From Actinomycetota bacterium (GTDB lineage Bacteria; Actinomycetota; Thermoleophilia; RBG-16-64-13): 64,000 bases of DNA. The stretch is from assembly GCA_016278725.1 (NCBI GenBank), contig JADQBG010000001.1, positions 69,414 to 133,413 of the forward strand, read 5' to 3'. Within the stretch, counting starts at the first letter, position 1. The number at the start of each line of letters is the position of its first letter. The position numbers were made by a program, and so were the translations under genes. This document shows, in pieces, positions 17,319-26,016 of the stretch. Below the pieces are notes generated by a model. That model saw only the letters and a program-made list of their open reading frames with translations, did not search any database and was not told the DNA's origin.

Positions 17319-18752
17319 GTGAGCACCCCAACCTCGCCGCGGGGAAGACCGCGGACGGCGTCCGTCCTCGGTCCCCGTCTGGCCTGTCGCGAAATCCTCC
17401 CCGAGACCCTGCTGCTGCCCGCGGTCCGCGTCTTCGATCCTGTGACGGAACTCGACCGGCAGGCGGATCTGCTGCTGTCAGACGGCCGCATCGCTGCCTT
17501 CGATCCTTCCGCCTCGCAGAGACAGGGCGCGGAGACCCTCGCCGCACTGGAGGGTTGCCACGTGTTCTGCGGCTTCATCGATCCGCACGTCCACCTGCGC
17601 ACGCCGGGGTACGAGTACAAGGAAGATGTCGAGTCCGGCAGCCGGGCCGCGGCCGCCGGAGGATTCACCACGGTGGTGGCCATGGCCAACACCGACCCCG
17701 TGGTCGATGGTGGGCCGCTGGTCGGTTGGGTGCTCGAACAGGCGCAGAAAACCGCCTGGGTGCGCGTCGGTCAGGTCGGCGCGGTGACCCGGGGCCTGCG
17801 CGGGCAGGAGCTCGCCGAACTCAGAGAACTGCTGGACGCGGGAGTGGTGGGCTTCTCCGACGACGGACACCCGGTCAAAGACACCGATTTGCTGCTGCAC
17901 GCCCTCCGCTACCTGCGGGACTGTGATCGCCCCCTGCTGCTTCACCTGGAGGACTCGAGCGCGGCGCTTGACGGCGTGATGCACGAGGGAGCCTGGTCGG
18001 CGCGTCTGGGGCTGCGGGGGGTTCCCGCGGTGGCGGAGACCGGCCCGCTGGGTCAGGCCCTCGATGGCTTGGCCTACGCCTCGGCCGAGGCGGAGCGGCT
18101 GGGGAAGCGGCCCACACCGATGCACCTGCAGCATCTCTCGGCGGGGGCCAGCCTCGCGCGGCTACGGCTGGCGAAAGAGGCCGGTTTGCCGGTCACGGCC
18201 GAGGTCACCCCGCATCACCTGCTCCTCGTGGACCAAGAGGTGCGTTCCTTCGATCAGAATCTAAAGGTGAACCCCCCGCTGCGCTCGGAGGCCGATCGCC
18301 TCGAGCTCATCCGGGGTCTGGCTGAGGGCTGGGTTGACTGTATAGGCACCGACCACGCGCCTCACGCACCGCACGAAAAGGAAGTGCCTTTCGAGCAGGC
18401 CGCCTTCGGCACGGTGGGGCTGGAGAGCGCGTTCCCCGCCCTGTACGCCGGCCTGGTTGCCCCCGGCGAACTATCCCTGGAGCGGCTGGTGGAGGCCATG
18501 ACCGCGGGGGCGGCCAAGGCCCTGCGCCTGCCCGTTCCCCGGCTGGAAGTCGGGGCCGTCGCGGATCTGACCGTGATCGACCTGGCCGAAGAGTGGGCCC
18601 TCACCGAGGGCGACCTGGCCGGCAAGAGCCGTAATTCGGCCTTCCTGGGGAGACCCATGCAGGGCAGGATCAAAGAGACCATCGTTGCAGGCGCCCGGCG
18701 GCTGAGCGCGTCCCGCCTCCAGGATGCCCGCGCCGCGGGCGAGCGGGATTAG
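17319..18752 (+). CDS. pyrC: Dihydroorotase
   Basis: The protein has 477 aa, a class I amidohydrolase. It cyclises carbamoyl-aspartate to dihydroorotate. DPHVHLRTPGYEYKED carries the first metal ligands. TTVVAMANTDPVV, the metal-ligand histidine in MHLQHLS, EVTPHHLLL and IGTDHAPHAPHEK are all present in order. GTG 17319 gives about 30 N-terminal residues before the conserved core, so a later start is possible. carA begins 8 nt after the stop. Together with pyrR and pyrB upstream this is a split pyr operon. Confidence 0.93.
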   Translation: MSTPTSPRGRPRTASVLGPRLACREILPETLLLPAVRVFDPVTELDRQADLLLSDGRIAAFDPSASQRQGAETLAALEGCHVFCGFIDPHVHLRTPGYEYKEDVESGSRAAAAGGFTTVVAMANTDPVVDGGPLVGWVLEQAQKTAWVRVGQVGAVTRGLRGQELAELRELLDAGVVGFSDDGHPVKDTDLLLHALRYLRDCDRPLLLHLEDSSAALDGVMHEGAWSARLGLRGVPAVAETGPLGQALDGLAYASAEAERLGKRPTPMHLQHLSAGASLARLRLAKEAGLPVTAEVTPHHLLLVDQEVRSFDQNLKVNPPLRSEADRLELIRGLAEGWVDCIGTDHAPHAPHEKEVPFEQAAFGTVGLESAFPALYAGLVAPGELSLERLVEAMTAGAAKALRLPVPRLEVGAVADLTVIDLAEEWALTEGDLAGKSRNSAFLGRPMQGRIKETIVAGARRLSASRLQDARAAGERD

Positions 18753-18760
18753 GAGGCCGG

Positions 18761-19924
18761 ATGTACCGTAACGAGCTACCGGGTTACGTCATCCTCAAGG
18801 ACGGCACCATTTTTCGGGGCTTCGGCTTCGCCTCGCCGGGCAAGGTGTTCGGAGAGATCTGCTTCAACACGGGGATGACCGGCTATCAGGAAGTGACCAC
18901 CGATCCTTCCTACTACGGACAGATCGTCACCTTCACCTATCCCATGATCGGCAACTATGGGGCTTCGGACTACCTGTTGGAATCCGATCGCGTGCACTCC
19001 CAGGGCATCGTGGTCCGCGAGGTGAAGAACACGAACTACAATCACAACTGCCCGCAGGGCTGGATCGACTGGTTGCAGGAGCGAGGTGTGGTCGGCGTGG
19101 GCGGGGTGGACACCCGGGCGCTCACCCGGCGAATCCGCGAGCACGGGGCCATGACCGCCTGCGTCGCCGCCGGCGAGAACCTGTCTCTCGAGGGACTGCT
19201 CGAGGAGACCCGCGAGCACCCCTCGTTGTCCGGCCGGGACCTGGTCCATGCGGTGACCTGCGCGGAGCCATACCGGGTCTCGACCACGGGCGGTCGCCAT
19301 CACGTCGTCGCCTTTGACTACGGGATGAAGCGCTCCATTCTCAAGAATCTGCTGGAAGTGGGTTGCACGGTAACCGTGGTGCCCTCGACCTACACGGCCG
19401 AGCAGGTGCTGGCACTCGAACCGGACGGGGTCTTTCTCTCCAACGGGCCCGGCGATCCGGCTCCCGTGGAGTACGCGGTCGACTGCATCCGCCATCTCTT
19501 CGGCCGGGTCCCCATCTTCGGCATCTGCCTGGGTCACCAACTGATGGCGCTGGCCCTGGGACTCGCCACCTACAAGCTGAAATTCGGCCATCGCGGCATA
19601 AATCATCCGGTGAAGAACTACCTGCGGGACGCGATCGAGATCACCAGCCAGAACCATGGTTTTGCCGTGGAGCCTCCGGCCGCGGTGACCCGCACGCTCG
19701 AGAGGGGAGAGGACCTCTCCGCCATCAAACCAGGAGAGATGGTGCTCGATTCGGAATTCGGCCCGGTCGAAGTCAGCCATCTCAATCTGAACGACGGGAC
19801 GGTCGAGGGCCTGCGCGTGCCCGAGCAGAAGGCTTTTTGCGTGCAGTATCATCCGGAGGCGGGTCCCGGGCCGCACGACAGCTACTACCTGTTCCGGGAG
19901 TTCGTCGAAATGCTGGAGGGCTGA
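18761..19924 (+). CDS. carA: Carbamoyl-phosphate synthase small (glutaminase) subunit
   Basis: The protein has 387 aa. It supplies ammonia from glutamine to CarB for carbamoyl phosphate. The N-terminal GEICFNTGMTGYQEVTTDPS block and the C-terminal class I glutaminase are canonical. The nucleophile Cys is at about residue 256 in FGICLGHQLMAL, and the catalytic His/Glu pair lies in QYHPEAGPGPHD. carB does not follow: the next gene is the UGA-containing peroxiredoxin. The large subunit must therefore lie elsewhere. Confidence 0.95.
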   Translation: MYRNELPGYVILKDGTIFRGFGFASPGKVFGEICFNTGMTGYQEVTTDPSYYGQIVTFTYPMIGNYGASDYLLESDRVHSQGIVVREVKNTNYNHNCPQGWIDWLQERGVVGVGGVDTRALTRRIREHGAMTACVAAGENLSLEGLLEETREHPSLSGRDLVHAVTCAEPYRVSTTGGRHHVVAFDYGMKRSILKNLLEVGCTVTVVPSTYTAEQVLALEPDGVFLSNGPGDPAPVEYAVDCIRHLFGRVPIFGICLGHQLMALALGLATYKLKFGHRGINHPVKNYLRDAIEITSQNHGFAVEPPAAVTRTLERGEDLSAIKPGEMVLDSEFGPVEVSHLNLNDGTVEGLRVPEQKAFCVQYHPEAGPGPHDSYYLFREFVEMLEG

Positions 19925-19928
19925 TTCC

Positions 19929-19990
19929 GGAGGCCGCCGGGCGCAGCACCTAACCCAGCGACGCCCCGAGGGGCAGGGTTGCCGGCCTCC
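19929..19990 (+). terminator. Structured hairpin region after carA
   Basis: GGAGGCCG at 19929-19936 pairs perfectly with CGGCCTCC at 19983-19990. A smaller GCCC/GGGC hairpin (19963-19974) sits inside the loop. There is no real T-tract after it, only TTTG 8 nt later, so it is at best a weak or factor-dependent terminator. It could equally be a leader structure for the next gene. Confidence 0.35.
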
Positions 19991-20065
19991 TCGCGTTTGT
20001 CGGCCCGCCCGCCCGGCTACCTATCGGGCAGTATCTCTTGAATCTCGGCAAATCGGAGGCAGGCC

Positions 20066-20506
20066 ATGCTCGAGGTTGGTTCCCAGGCTCCGAACTTCAC
20101 CACCCAGAGCACCGCCGGTCCTCTGGAGTTGGCGGAGTTGCTGCAGCGGGGACGGGTAGTTCTCTATTTCTTCCCCAAGGCCTTCACCGCGGGCTGAACC
20201 ACCGAAACGGTTGAGTTCAGCCAACTGTTCCCCGAGTTCCATGCCCAGGCTGCCCAGTTAGTGGGCGTCTCGGCCGACAGGCCCGAGGTGATGGAGCGGT
20301 TCGCCCGCGAGAAGGGCGGCCCGTTTGCCATGGTGGGGGATCCCGAAGGGGAGTTGATCCGTCTTTATGACGTGATCAGAGATTCGGGCAAGGCCGAGCG
20401 TTCCACCTACGTGATCGGCCGGGACGGTCTGATCGAGAAGACCTATCACGCCGTCAAGGCGAAGGGACACGCCGCGAAGGTGCTGGCGGACCTGCAGAGT
20501 CTCTGA
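20066..20506 (+). CDS. Selenocysteine-containing peroxiredoxin (BCP/AhpC-TSA family), in-frame UGA at codon 44
   Basis: The gene reads as 146 codons from ATG 20066 (ribosome site CGGAGG) to TGA 20504, with an in-frame TGA at 20195-20197 (codon 44). The N-terminus VGSQAPNFTTQSTAGPLEL, the strand VVLYFFPKAFTAG before the TGA, and TTETVEFSQL after it match the peroxiredoxin active site. The UGA falls exactly on the peroxidatic Cys, within the Pro/Thr-x-x-x-U motif. The downstream part keeps the thioredoxin fold (LVGVSADRPEVMERF, STYVIGRDGLIEKTY). No other Cys is present, so it would be a 1-Sec enzyme that depends on an external thiol. A hairpin at 20206-20229 fits a SECIS. Expression needs SelA/B/C/D encoded elsewhere. 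Confidence 0.9.
20195..20229 (+). promoter_or_regulatory. Candidate SECIS element of the peroxiredoxin
   Basis: An 8-bp stem forms between 20206-20213 and 20222-20229 (one G-U pair), with the loop AGUUCAGC. The loop starts 16 nt after the UGA and has G at its second position, as in bacterial SECIS elements read by SelB. A competing hairpin pairs CUGAAC (20194-20199, containing the UGA) with GUUCAG (20215-20220). Either fold lies wholly inside the coding sequence. Identification rests on spacing and loop composition. Confidence 0.7.
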
Positions 20507-21045
20507 TGGCCAGGCGCGGCGCCACCCGATACCTGGAGATCGTGCTTGGCGCCTTTCTGGCGGTGCTGGGCGCGGCCTTCCTGCTCTCCAATATCTTCGG
20601 TCTGGACCTGACCTCGCGCCTCTGGCCGCTGTGGGTCTTGGTGCCGGGACTGGTTCTTCTGACCCTGGCCTTTTCCGCACGTCTGTTGGCGGGACTCGCC
20701 GTCCCCGGCAGCGTCGTGGCGATGGCCGGGGTGATCCTTCTCCTCCTGAACGCGACCGGTCAGTGGCAGGCTTGGGCCTACGCGTGGACTTTGGTCGCGC
20801 CGACCGCGGTCGGAGCCGGACTGATGATCTATGGACGGGTGAGCATCCGGCCGGCCAGTCATCGGGTGGGAATCTCCCTGGTCCTTTTCGGCATGGTTCT
20901 CTTTCTGCTTCTCTTGACTTTCTTCGAACTGATCATCGGGCTCAGCGGATTCACCGAACTGCGGTTCATGTGGCCCATGGTGTTGATCCTGGCGGGCGTC
21001 CTGGTCCTGCTCGGCCCCTACCTTTGGCGGCGGCGGCGCCTCTAG
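20506..21045 (+). CDS. LiaF-like/DUF5668-type multi-pass membrane protein
   Basis: The protein has 179 aa with about five or six hydrophobic segments. It begins with a short basic N-terminus and a helix containing GAFLAVLGAAFLLSN, then LTSRLWPLWVLVPGLVLL. This short-helix, Trp-Pro pattern is seen in LiaF/DUF5668 N-terminal domains. The C-terminus ends in a basic WRRRRRL cluster. ATG 20506 overlaps the peroxiredoxin TGA by 1 nt, so translation is probably coupled to readthrough of the selenoprotein. No catalytic motif is seen. Confidence 0.65.
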   Translation: MARRGATRYLEIVLGAFLAVLGAAFLLSNIFGLDLTSRLWPLWVLVPGLVLLTLAFSARLLAGLAVPGSVVAMAGVILLLLNATGQWQAWAYAWTLVAPTAVGAGLMIYGRVSIRPASHRVGISLVLFGMVLFLLLLTFFELIIGLSGFTELRFMWPMVLILAGVLVLLGPYLWRRRRL

Positions 21046-21086
21046 ACGGCGGCGCCTCTAGACCTTTCGTCGGCCTCTAGACCTTT
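21032..21086 (+). repeat. Three short direct repeats of GCCTCTAGAC
   Basis: The 10-mer GCCTCTAGAC occurs at 21038-21047, 21054-21063 and 21073-21082, preceded each time by GGCG/CGGC-rich sequence. The first copy contains the stop codon of the preceding membrane-protein gene. This looks like local duplication. No function is evident. Confidence 0.7.
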
Positions 21087-21228
21087 TGGTTTAATTGGGC
21101 GGCCAATGCAGATTTTTGGGTGGAAGAACCGGCTTCGGCTGATAGGGTGTACGCGGACCTCGGCGAGGAAAGACTAGGACGAAAGCCTGTCTGCAAAGGG
21201 CCAGGATAGACCGACCAGGAGGCAGGGA

Positions 21229-23331
21229 ATGCTCGAATCGCTATTTACCCCCGGGACCGTAGCCGTCATCGGAGCTTCGGCCACTCCGGGCAAAGTGGGT
21301 TACGCCGTCATGAGCAATCTAGTGAACGGCGGCTTTGACGGTACCATCGTCCCGGTCAATCCCAGGGGTGGCGACATCCTGGGCATCAAGGCCTACAAGG
21401 CTCTGGACGAGTATCCCTCCACGGTCGAACTGAGCGTGATCACGGTTCCTCAGAAGTTCGTCAAGGAAGCCGTCAGCGACTCGCTCAACGCCGGGGCCAA
21501 ATCGATCATCGTCATCACCGCCGGCTTCAAAGAGGTCGGAGCCGAAGGGGCGCGCGCGGAAGAGGAACTGGTCGAGATGGTGCGTCACCGCGGGGTCCGC
21601 ATGCTGGGACCCAATTGTCTGGGCGTGATCAACACCCACCATAGCTTCAATGCCTCATTCGCCGAGGGAATTCCCAAAGAGGGTGGGATCTCGGTGGTCT
21701 CGCAATCGGGGGCCCTCTTGGCGGCGCTGCTGGATTTCGCCGCGGAGCGGAGTCTGGGACTGGCCAAGCTGGTGAGTATCGGCAACAAGGCGGACATCAA
21801 CGAGGTGGATCTCTTCGCGGCCCTCGCCGACGACGAGGAGACCAAGGTGCTGGTCGCCTATCTGGAGAGCATCAGCTCGGGTGACGAATTCATCCGGGTC
21901 GCCGAGAACGTCGCCGAGAAGAAGCCGCTGGTGGTGCTGAAGTCGGGCACCAGTACGGCGGGGGTCAAAGCGGCCTCCAGCCACACGGGCAGCTTGGCCG
22001 GGGCCGATATCGCCTACGGCGCCGCCTTCCGGCGGGCCGGGGTCATACGCGCCGATTCTTTTGAGCAAATCATCGACTTCGCCACGGCGCTTGCCACCCA
22101 ACCCCTTCCCGGAGGGAACCGGGTGGCCATCATCACCAACGCCGGCGGCCCGGGAATCATGGCCGCCGACGCGGTGGAGCACGCCGGGCTGGAGGTGGCT
22201 TCGCTCGATTCCTTCACCGCGTCGGCGCTCAAGGCGAAGTTGCCGGACGCCGCCAGTGTCGGGAATCCCATCGACGTGCTGGGCGACGCCGACCCCGAGC
22301 GCTACAAAGCGGCGGTAGAAGCCAGCCTGCAGGACAACACGGTGGATGCCGTCATGGTGATCCTGACCCCGCAGGCCATGACCAAGCCGGCCGAGACGGC
22401 CCGCGCCATCGGCGAGGCCCACGATGGGAAGAAGCCCATTCTGGCCGTCTTCATGGGCGGGCAGGACGTGCTCCCCGGGCGCTCCGAGCTCGTGGCGCAG
22501 AGCCTTCCCGACTACCCCGATCCCGAGCGGGCGGTCAGCGCCCTTCGGGCGATGGTGGACTACGTGGAGTGGAAGCGCCGGCCCCAGCGGGTGGTCACGC
22601 GCTTCCCGGTAAACCGCCGGCGGGTAGAGCGCATCATCAGCCAGCACGTGCGCACCGGGCGCCTGCAGGTGAGCGAGGTAAAGGCCAAGGCCATTCTGGG
22701 AGCTTACGATTTCGTGGTTCCCGAGGGAGGAATTGCCCGCAGCGGGGACGAGGCGGTGGAGATCGGCGAGCGCCTGGGTTTCCCGGTTGCCATGAAGATC
22801 CTCTCCCCGGACATCATTCATAAATCCGATGTCGGCGGGGTCAAGATCAACCTGACCAACAAGCAGCAGGTGAGAGATGCCTACGATCTGATGATGCTGC
22901 GCATCCCGCAATTGGCACCGGATGCCCACATTGACGGCGCCTATATCGAGCAGATGGCCCATCCGGGGCTCGAGGTGATCCTGGGGATGACCCGGGACCC
23001 GCAGTTCGGGCCCATGCTGATGTTCGGCTTGGGAGGCATTTTCGTCGAGGTGATGAAGGACGTGACCTTCCACCTTGCGCCCATCACCGCCGAGGAAGCC
23101 ATGCAGATGCTGCGCTCCACGCGCTCCTACGCCCTGCTCGAGGGAGCCAGGGGCGAAACCGGGGTCGACCTTTCCGGGATTGCCGGGGGGCTACAGCGCA
23201 TCAGCCAGTTGGTCACGGACTTCCCGCAGGTCGCGGAACTGGATATCAACCCCTTCATCGTCGGCGAGGTCGGCACCGACCCGGTGGCCGCCGACGCCCG
23301 CATAACCTTGAGCGAAGCAGGTGAGAGCTAA
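21229..23331 (+). CDS. ADP-forming acyl/acetyl-CoA synthetase, fused alpha and beta subunits
   Basis: The protein has 700 aa. Residues 1-460 form the alpha part: a CoA-binding domain (VAVIGASATPGKVGY), then two succinyl-CoA-ligase-like domains with the phosphorylated His at 252 in SSHTGSLAG. Residues 475-700 form an ATP-grasp beta part (VAMKILSPDIIHKSDVGGV and LMFGLGGIFVEVMKDV). Such enzymes convert acyl-CoA, ADP and Pi to acid, CoA and ATP, and are also found acting in the acetate-activating direction. ATG 21229 has an AGGAGG site. The next gene starts immediately after its stop, so the pair forms an acetyl-CoA/acetate unit. Confidence 0.9.
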   Translation: MLESLFTPGTVAVIGASATPGKVGYAVMSNLVNGGFDGTIVPVNPRGGDILGIKAYKALDEYPSTVELSVITVPQKFVKEAVSDSLNAGAKSIIVITAGFKEVGAEGARAEEELVEMVRHRGVRMLGPNCLGVINTHHSFNASFAEGIPKEGGISVVSQSGALLAALLDFAAERSLGLAKLVSIGNKADINEVDLFAALADDEETKVLVAYLESISSGDEFIRVAENVAEKKPLVVLKSGTSTAGVKAASSHTGSLAGADIAYGAAFRRAGVIRADSFEQIIDFATALATQPLPGGNRVAIITNAGGPGIMAADAVEHAGLEVASLDSFTASALKAKLPDAASVGNPIDVLGDADPERYKAAVEASLQDNTVDAVMVILTPQAMTKPAETARAIGEAHDGKKPILAVFMGGQDVLPGRSELVAQSLPDYPDPERAVSALRAMVDYVEWKRRPQRVVTRFPVNRRRVERIISQHVRTGRLQVSEVKAKAILGAYDFVVPEGGIARSGDEAVEIGERLGFPVAMKILSPDIIHKSDVGGVKINLTNKQQVRDAYDLMMLRIPQLAPDAHIDGAYIEQMAHPGLEVILGMTRDPQFGPMLMFGLGGIFVEVMKDVTFHLAPITAEEAMQMLRSTRSYALLEGARGETGVDLSGIAGGLQRISQLVTDFPQVAELDINPFIVGEVGTDPVAADARITLSEAGES

Positions 23332-25209
23332 ATGGCAGTCAAGACGCAGAGCTACGACTCCGAGTGGCAGGTGAAATACGCGTCCCAGGTGGCGACGGCC
23401 GAGGAAGCCGTCTCCCACATCAAACCCGGCCAGCGGGTCTTTCTCGGCACCGGGGCAGCGGTTCCTCAGGAGCTGGTGCGGGCGCTCATCGCCCGGGCCG
23501 GACAACTGCCCGACGTGCAGATCGTCAACCTGCTGATGGTGGGCGGCCCGGAGGACCAGTACATGGAACTGGCCGAGCACTTCGACGTCAATGCCTTCTT
23601 CGTCTCCTCGACCATTCGCGGCGCCGATCAGGAGGGCTTGGTCGACTACACGCCGATCCTGGTATCGGACGTCCCCCGCCTGTTCTCCTCCGGCGAGCTG
23701 CCTCTGGACGTGGCCCTGATCCACGTGACGCCCCCCGATGATCGGGGGCTCTGCTCGTTCGGGGTTTCGGTGGACATAGTGAAGAGCGCCGCCGCCAACG
23801 CAGGCTGGGTAATCGCCCAGGTCAACCCGCAGATGCCGCGCCTGCTGGGCAACAGCTTCATCGACGTCTACGACATCGATACCCTGGTGCCGGCGGACGT
23901 GCCCATTCTCCAGGCGGAACAGTACGTGCCCGACGAGGTCAGTTCCACCATCGGCCAGTACGTATCCGCCCTCATCGACGACGGGGCCACCCTCGAGATC
24001 GGCATCGGCCGCACGCCGCCGGCCGTGCTCGACCATCTGGGAGACAAGAAGGATCTGGGCATCCACACCGAAAGCATGTTCGACGGCTTTATCGATCTGA
24101 TCCAGCAGGGCGTCATCACCGGGTTGCGCAAGAGCCACGACCGGGGCAAACACGTGGCCAGTTTCTGCTTGGGCACGCAAAGGCTCTATGACTTCATGGA
24201 CAACAATCCGGACTTCGCGATGCACCCCACCGAGTACGTCAATGACCCTTCGCTGATCGCCGAGCAGCACAAGATGATCGCCGTGAACGCCGCCCTCGAG
24301 GTGGATCTCACGGGACAGGTGTGCGCCGATTCGATCGGCACCCGCTTTTTCTCGGGAATCGGAGGACAGGCCGACTTCAACCGCGGGGCCGCCCGCTCCG
24401 AAGACGGCAAGGCGATCATCGTGATGCCCTCGACCGCGAAGAACGGCACCATTTCGAGGATCGTGACCACCCTGAGCCCGGGTGCGGGCGTGGTCACCAC
24501 GCGCGGGGACGTCCACTACGTTGTCACCGAGTACGGCGTGGCCTATCTGCGCGGTAAGAGCGTGCAGGAGAGGGCGCTCGCCCTGATAAGCATCGCCCAT
24601 CCCGATTACCGCGCGGAGCTACTGCGCCAGGCCATCGAGACCCATTACATTCGTCCCGAACTGGCCGACGTCGAAGGGCGCATCGCCATCGGTCCGCGAG
24701 AGCTGAGCACCAGCATGGTGCTGAGAGACGGCACTCAGATCAACGTGCGCCCGATCAACCCCATGGATGCCCCCCAGATGAAGAACCTCTTCTACGCGCT
24801 CTCCCAGCAGAGCGTGTACTTCCGCTTCATGCAGTACCTGAATAAGATGCCGCAGAAGCAGATCCAGGACTTCGTCTACATCGACCACCGCAACGAGGTC
24901 TCCCTGGTGGCCACACTCCCCGAGGCCTACGGCGAGGACATCATCGCCGTGGGAGGGTACTACCTGGATCCCAAGACCAACCGCGCGGAGGTCGCTTTCC
25001 TGGTCGAGGACGCCTGGCAGAACAAGGGGCTGGGGAGCTTCCTGCTCAAGCACCTGATCGAGATCGCCAAGCGCAACGGTATCGCCGGTTTCTACGGCGA
25101 GGCCTTGCAGAACAACCAGGCGATGCAGGCGGTGCTGCGCAAGAGCGGGCACAAGATGCAAAGCCGGATCGCCGACGGCATCTTCGAGTTTCAGATCGAC
25201 TTCGTATAG
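23332..25209 (+). CDS. Acetyl-CoA hydrolase/transferase fused to a C-terminal GNAT acetyltransferase
   Basis: The protein has 625 aa. Residues about 1-440 are a class I CoA-transferase of the acetyl-CoA hydrolase / 4-hydroxybutyrate CoA-transferase type. The catalytic Glu is at about 247 in GIHTESMFDG, and the C-terminal lobe has FFSGIGGQADFNRGAA and VVTEYGVAYLRGKSVQERA. Residues about 465-625 are a GNAT N-acetyltransferase (VRPINPMDAPQMKNLF, and the acetyl-CoA site LVEDAWQNKGLGSFLLKHL). The two domains share acetyl-CoA as ligand. The fusion beside an acyl-CoA synthetase suggests local control of acetyl-CoA enzymes by lysine acetylation. That last step is inference. Confidence 0.88.
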   Translation: MAVKTQSYDSEWQVKYASQVATAEEAVSHIKPGQRVFLGTGAAVPQELVRALIARAGQLPDVQIVNLLMVGGPEDQYMELAEHFDVNAFFVSSTIRGADQEGLVDYTPILVSDVPRLFSSGELPLDVALIHVTPPDDRGLCSFGVSVDIVKSAAANAGWVIAQVNPQMPRLLGNSFIDVYDIDTLVPADVPILQAEQYVPDEVSSTIGQYVSALIDDGATLEIGIGRTPPAVLDHLGDKKDLGIHTESMFDGFIDLIQQGVITGLRKSHDRGKHVASFCLGTQRLYDFMDNNPDFAMHPTEYVNDPSLIAEQHKMIAVNAALEVDLTGQVCADSIGTRFFSGIGGQADFNRGAARSEDGKAIIVMPSTAKNGTISRIVTTLSPGAGVVTTRGDVHYVVTEYGVAYLRGKSVQERALALISIAHPDYRAELLRQAIETHYIRPELADVEGRIAIGPRELSTSMVLRDGTQINVRPINPMDAPQMKNLFYALSQQSVYFRFMQYLNKMPQKQIQDFVYIDHRNEVSLVATLPEAYGEDIIAVGGYYLDPKTNRAEVAFLVEDAWQNKGLGSFLLKHLIEIAKRNGIAGFYGEALQNNQAMQAVLRKSGHKMQSRIADGIFEFQIDFV

Positions 25210-25265
25210 AGCCTTGCCCGGGCAGGCGCGGCTCGTAAGGCGAACCCGGGCCAGGCAAGCGCGGC

Positions 25266-25946
25266 TTAGAGCCCCAGTCGCCGCCTGATTGCCGGTGAGG
25301 TCAGCTCGCGGAAGGCGTCGGCGCCCACCCAGCGGGCGCCGGGGTCGGGGGCCGACTTGAGTGTGCGGGCGGTCTCGACGGCCGCCCGGTTGAGTTCGGC
25401 GTTGCGCTTACCGATGTTGCGCAGCGCCCAACTGACCGCCTTCTTGACGTAGGGGCGGCCGTCCGCGGCGCCCGTTTCGATCAGGGGGAGGAGAGCGCGG
25501 AAGACCCGGTCCGGGGCCTCCTTGTCCCGGACGGCCCGCTGCGCCATCAGCGCGTAAGCCGCCCGCTTGACGAACTCTTCCCGGCGGGTGCTCCACTGCA
25601 CGGCCAACTGGTAGTTGTAGCGGCTGTGGTCGAAGAGGTTCATCACCATCTGGTCGCAGACTTCCCAGGAATCGAACTCTTTGGCCCAGGAGAGCATCAG
25701 TGGGGGGCTCATCCGTTCGGGGTCGGCGATGAGCCCGGCAAGGATCCTCGTTTCCCGGCAGGGGAGTTCCCAGAGGTCGAGGGCCAGTTCGTGCGAAGTG
25801 CCCAGCTCTTTGGCCAACCGCCGGAGCGCCGGCATTTTGACGCCGTAGACGCAGCTTCCGGTGATGCCGTATCGGGCCATCGCTGCGGAGGCCTCTGGGT
25901 CCCGTAACTCTTCGAGTCTGACTACTACGTCGGCGCTGGATGTCAT
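25266..25946 (-). CDS. AlkD-like DNA alkylation repair protein
   Basis: The protein has 226 aa, almost entirely helical, with HEAT-like repeats as in the AlkD/AlkC DNA glycosylase family. These excise alkylated bases such as 3- and 7-methylpurines. KMPALRRLAKEL, LWELPCRETRILAGLIAD, FDSWEVCDQMVMNLF and YVKKAVSWALRNIGKRN are typical blocks. ATG 25946 begins the conserved region directly. It is a single gene with no obvious operon partners. The gap to 25209 holds a GC-rich TGCCCGGGCA palindrome (25214-25223) that may end the upstream transcript. Confidence 0.85.
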   Translation of the reverse strand: MTSSADVVVRLEELRDPEASAAMARYGITGSCVYGVKMPALRRLAKELGTSHELALDLWELPCRETRILAGLIADPERMSPPLMLSWAKEFDSWEVCDQMVMNLFDHSRYNYQLAVQWSTRREEFVKRAAYALMAQRAVRDKEAPDRVFRALLPLIETGAADGRPYVKKAVSWALRNIGKRNAELNRAAVETARTLKSAPDPGARWVGADAFRELTSPAIRRRLGL

Positions 25947-26016
25947 GTTTGCCCTCGTGATGTTTGCCCTGGTGTCGGCATCGTGGTGATTCTCTAATGG
26001 CTTTCAGCAGGCTCTA

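Noticed and set aside
20066-20197. Peroxiredoxin as a pseudogene with two short ORFs
   Set aside because: Only the catalytic codon is affected, the frame and conserved residues persist for 100 codons, and a SECIS-like hairpin follows. A random nonsense mutation at exactly that codon is improbable.
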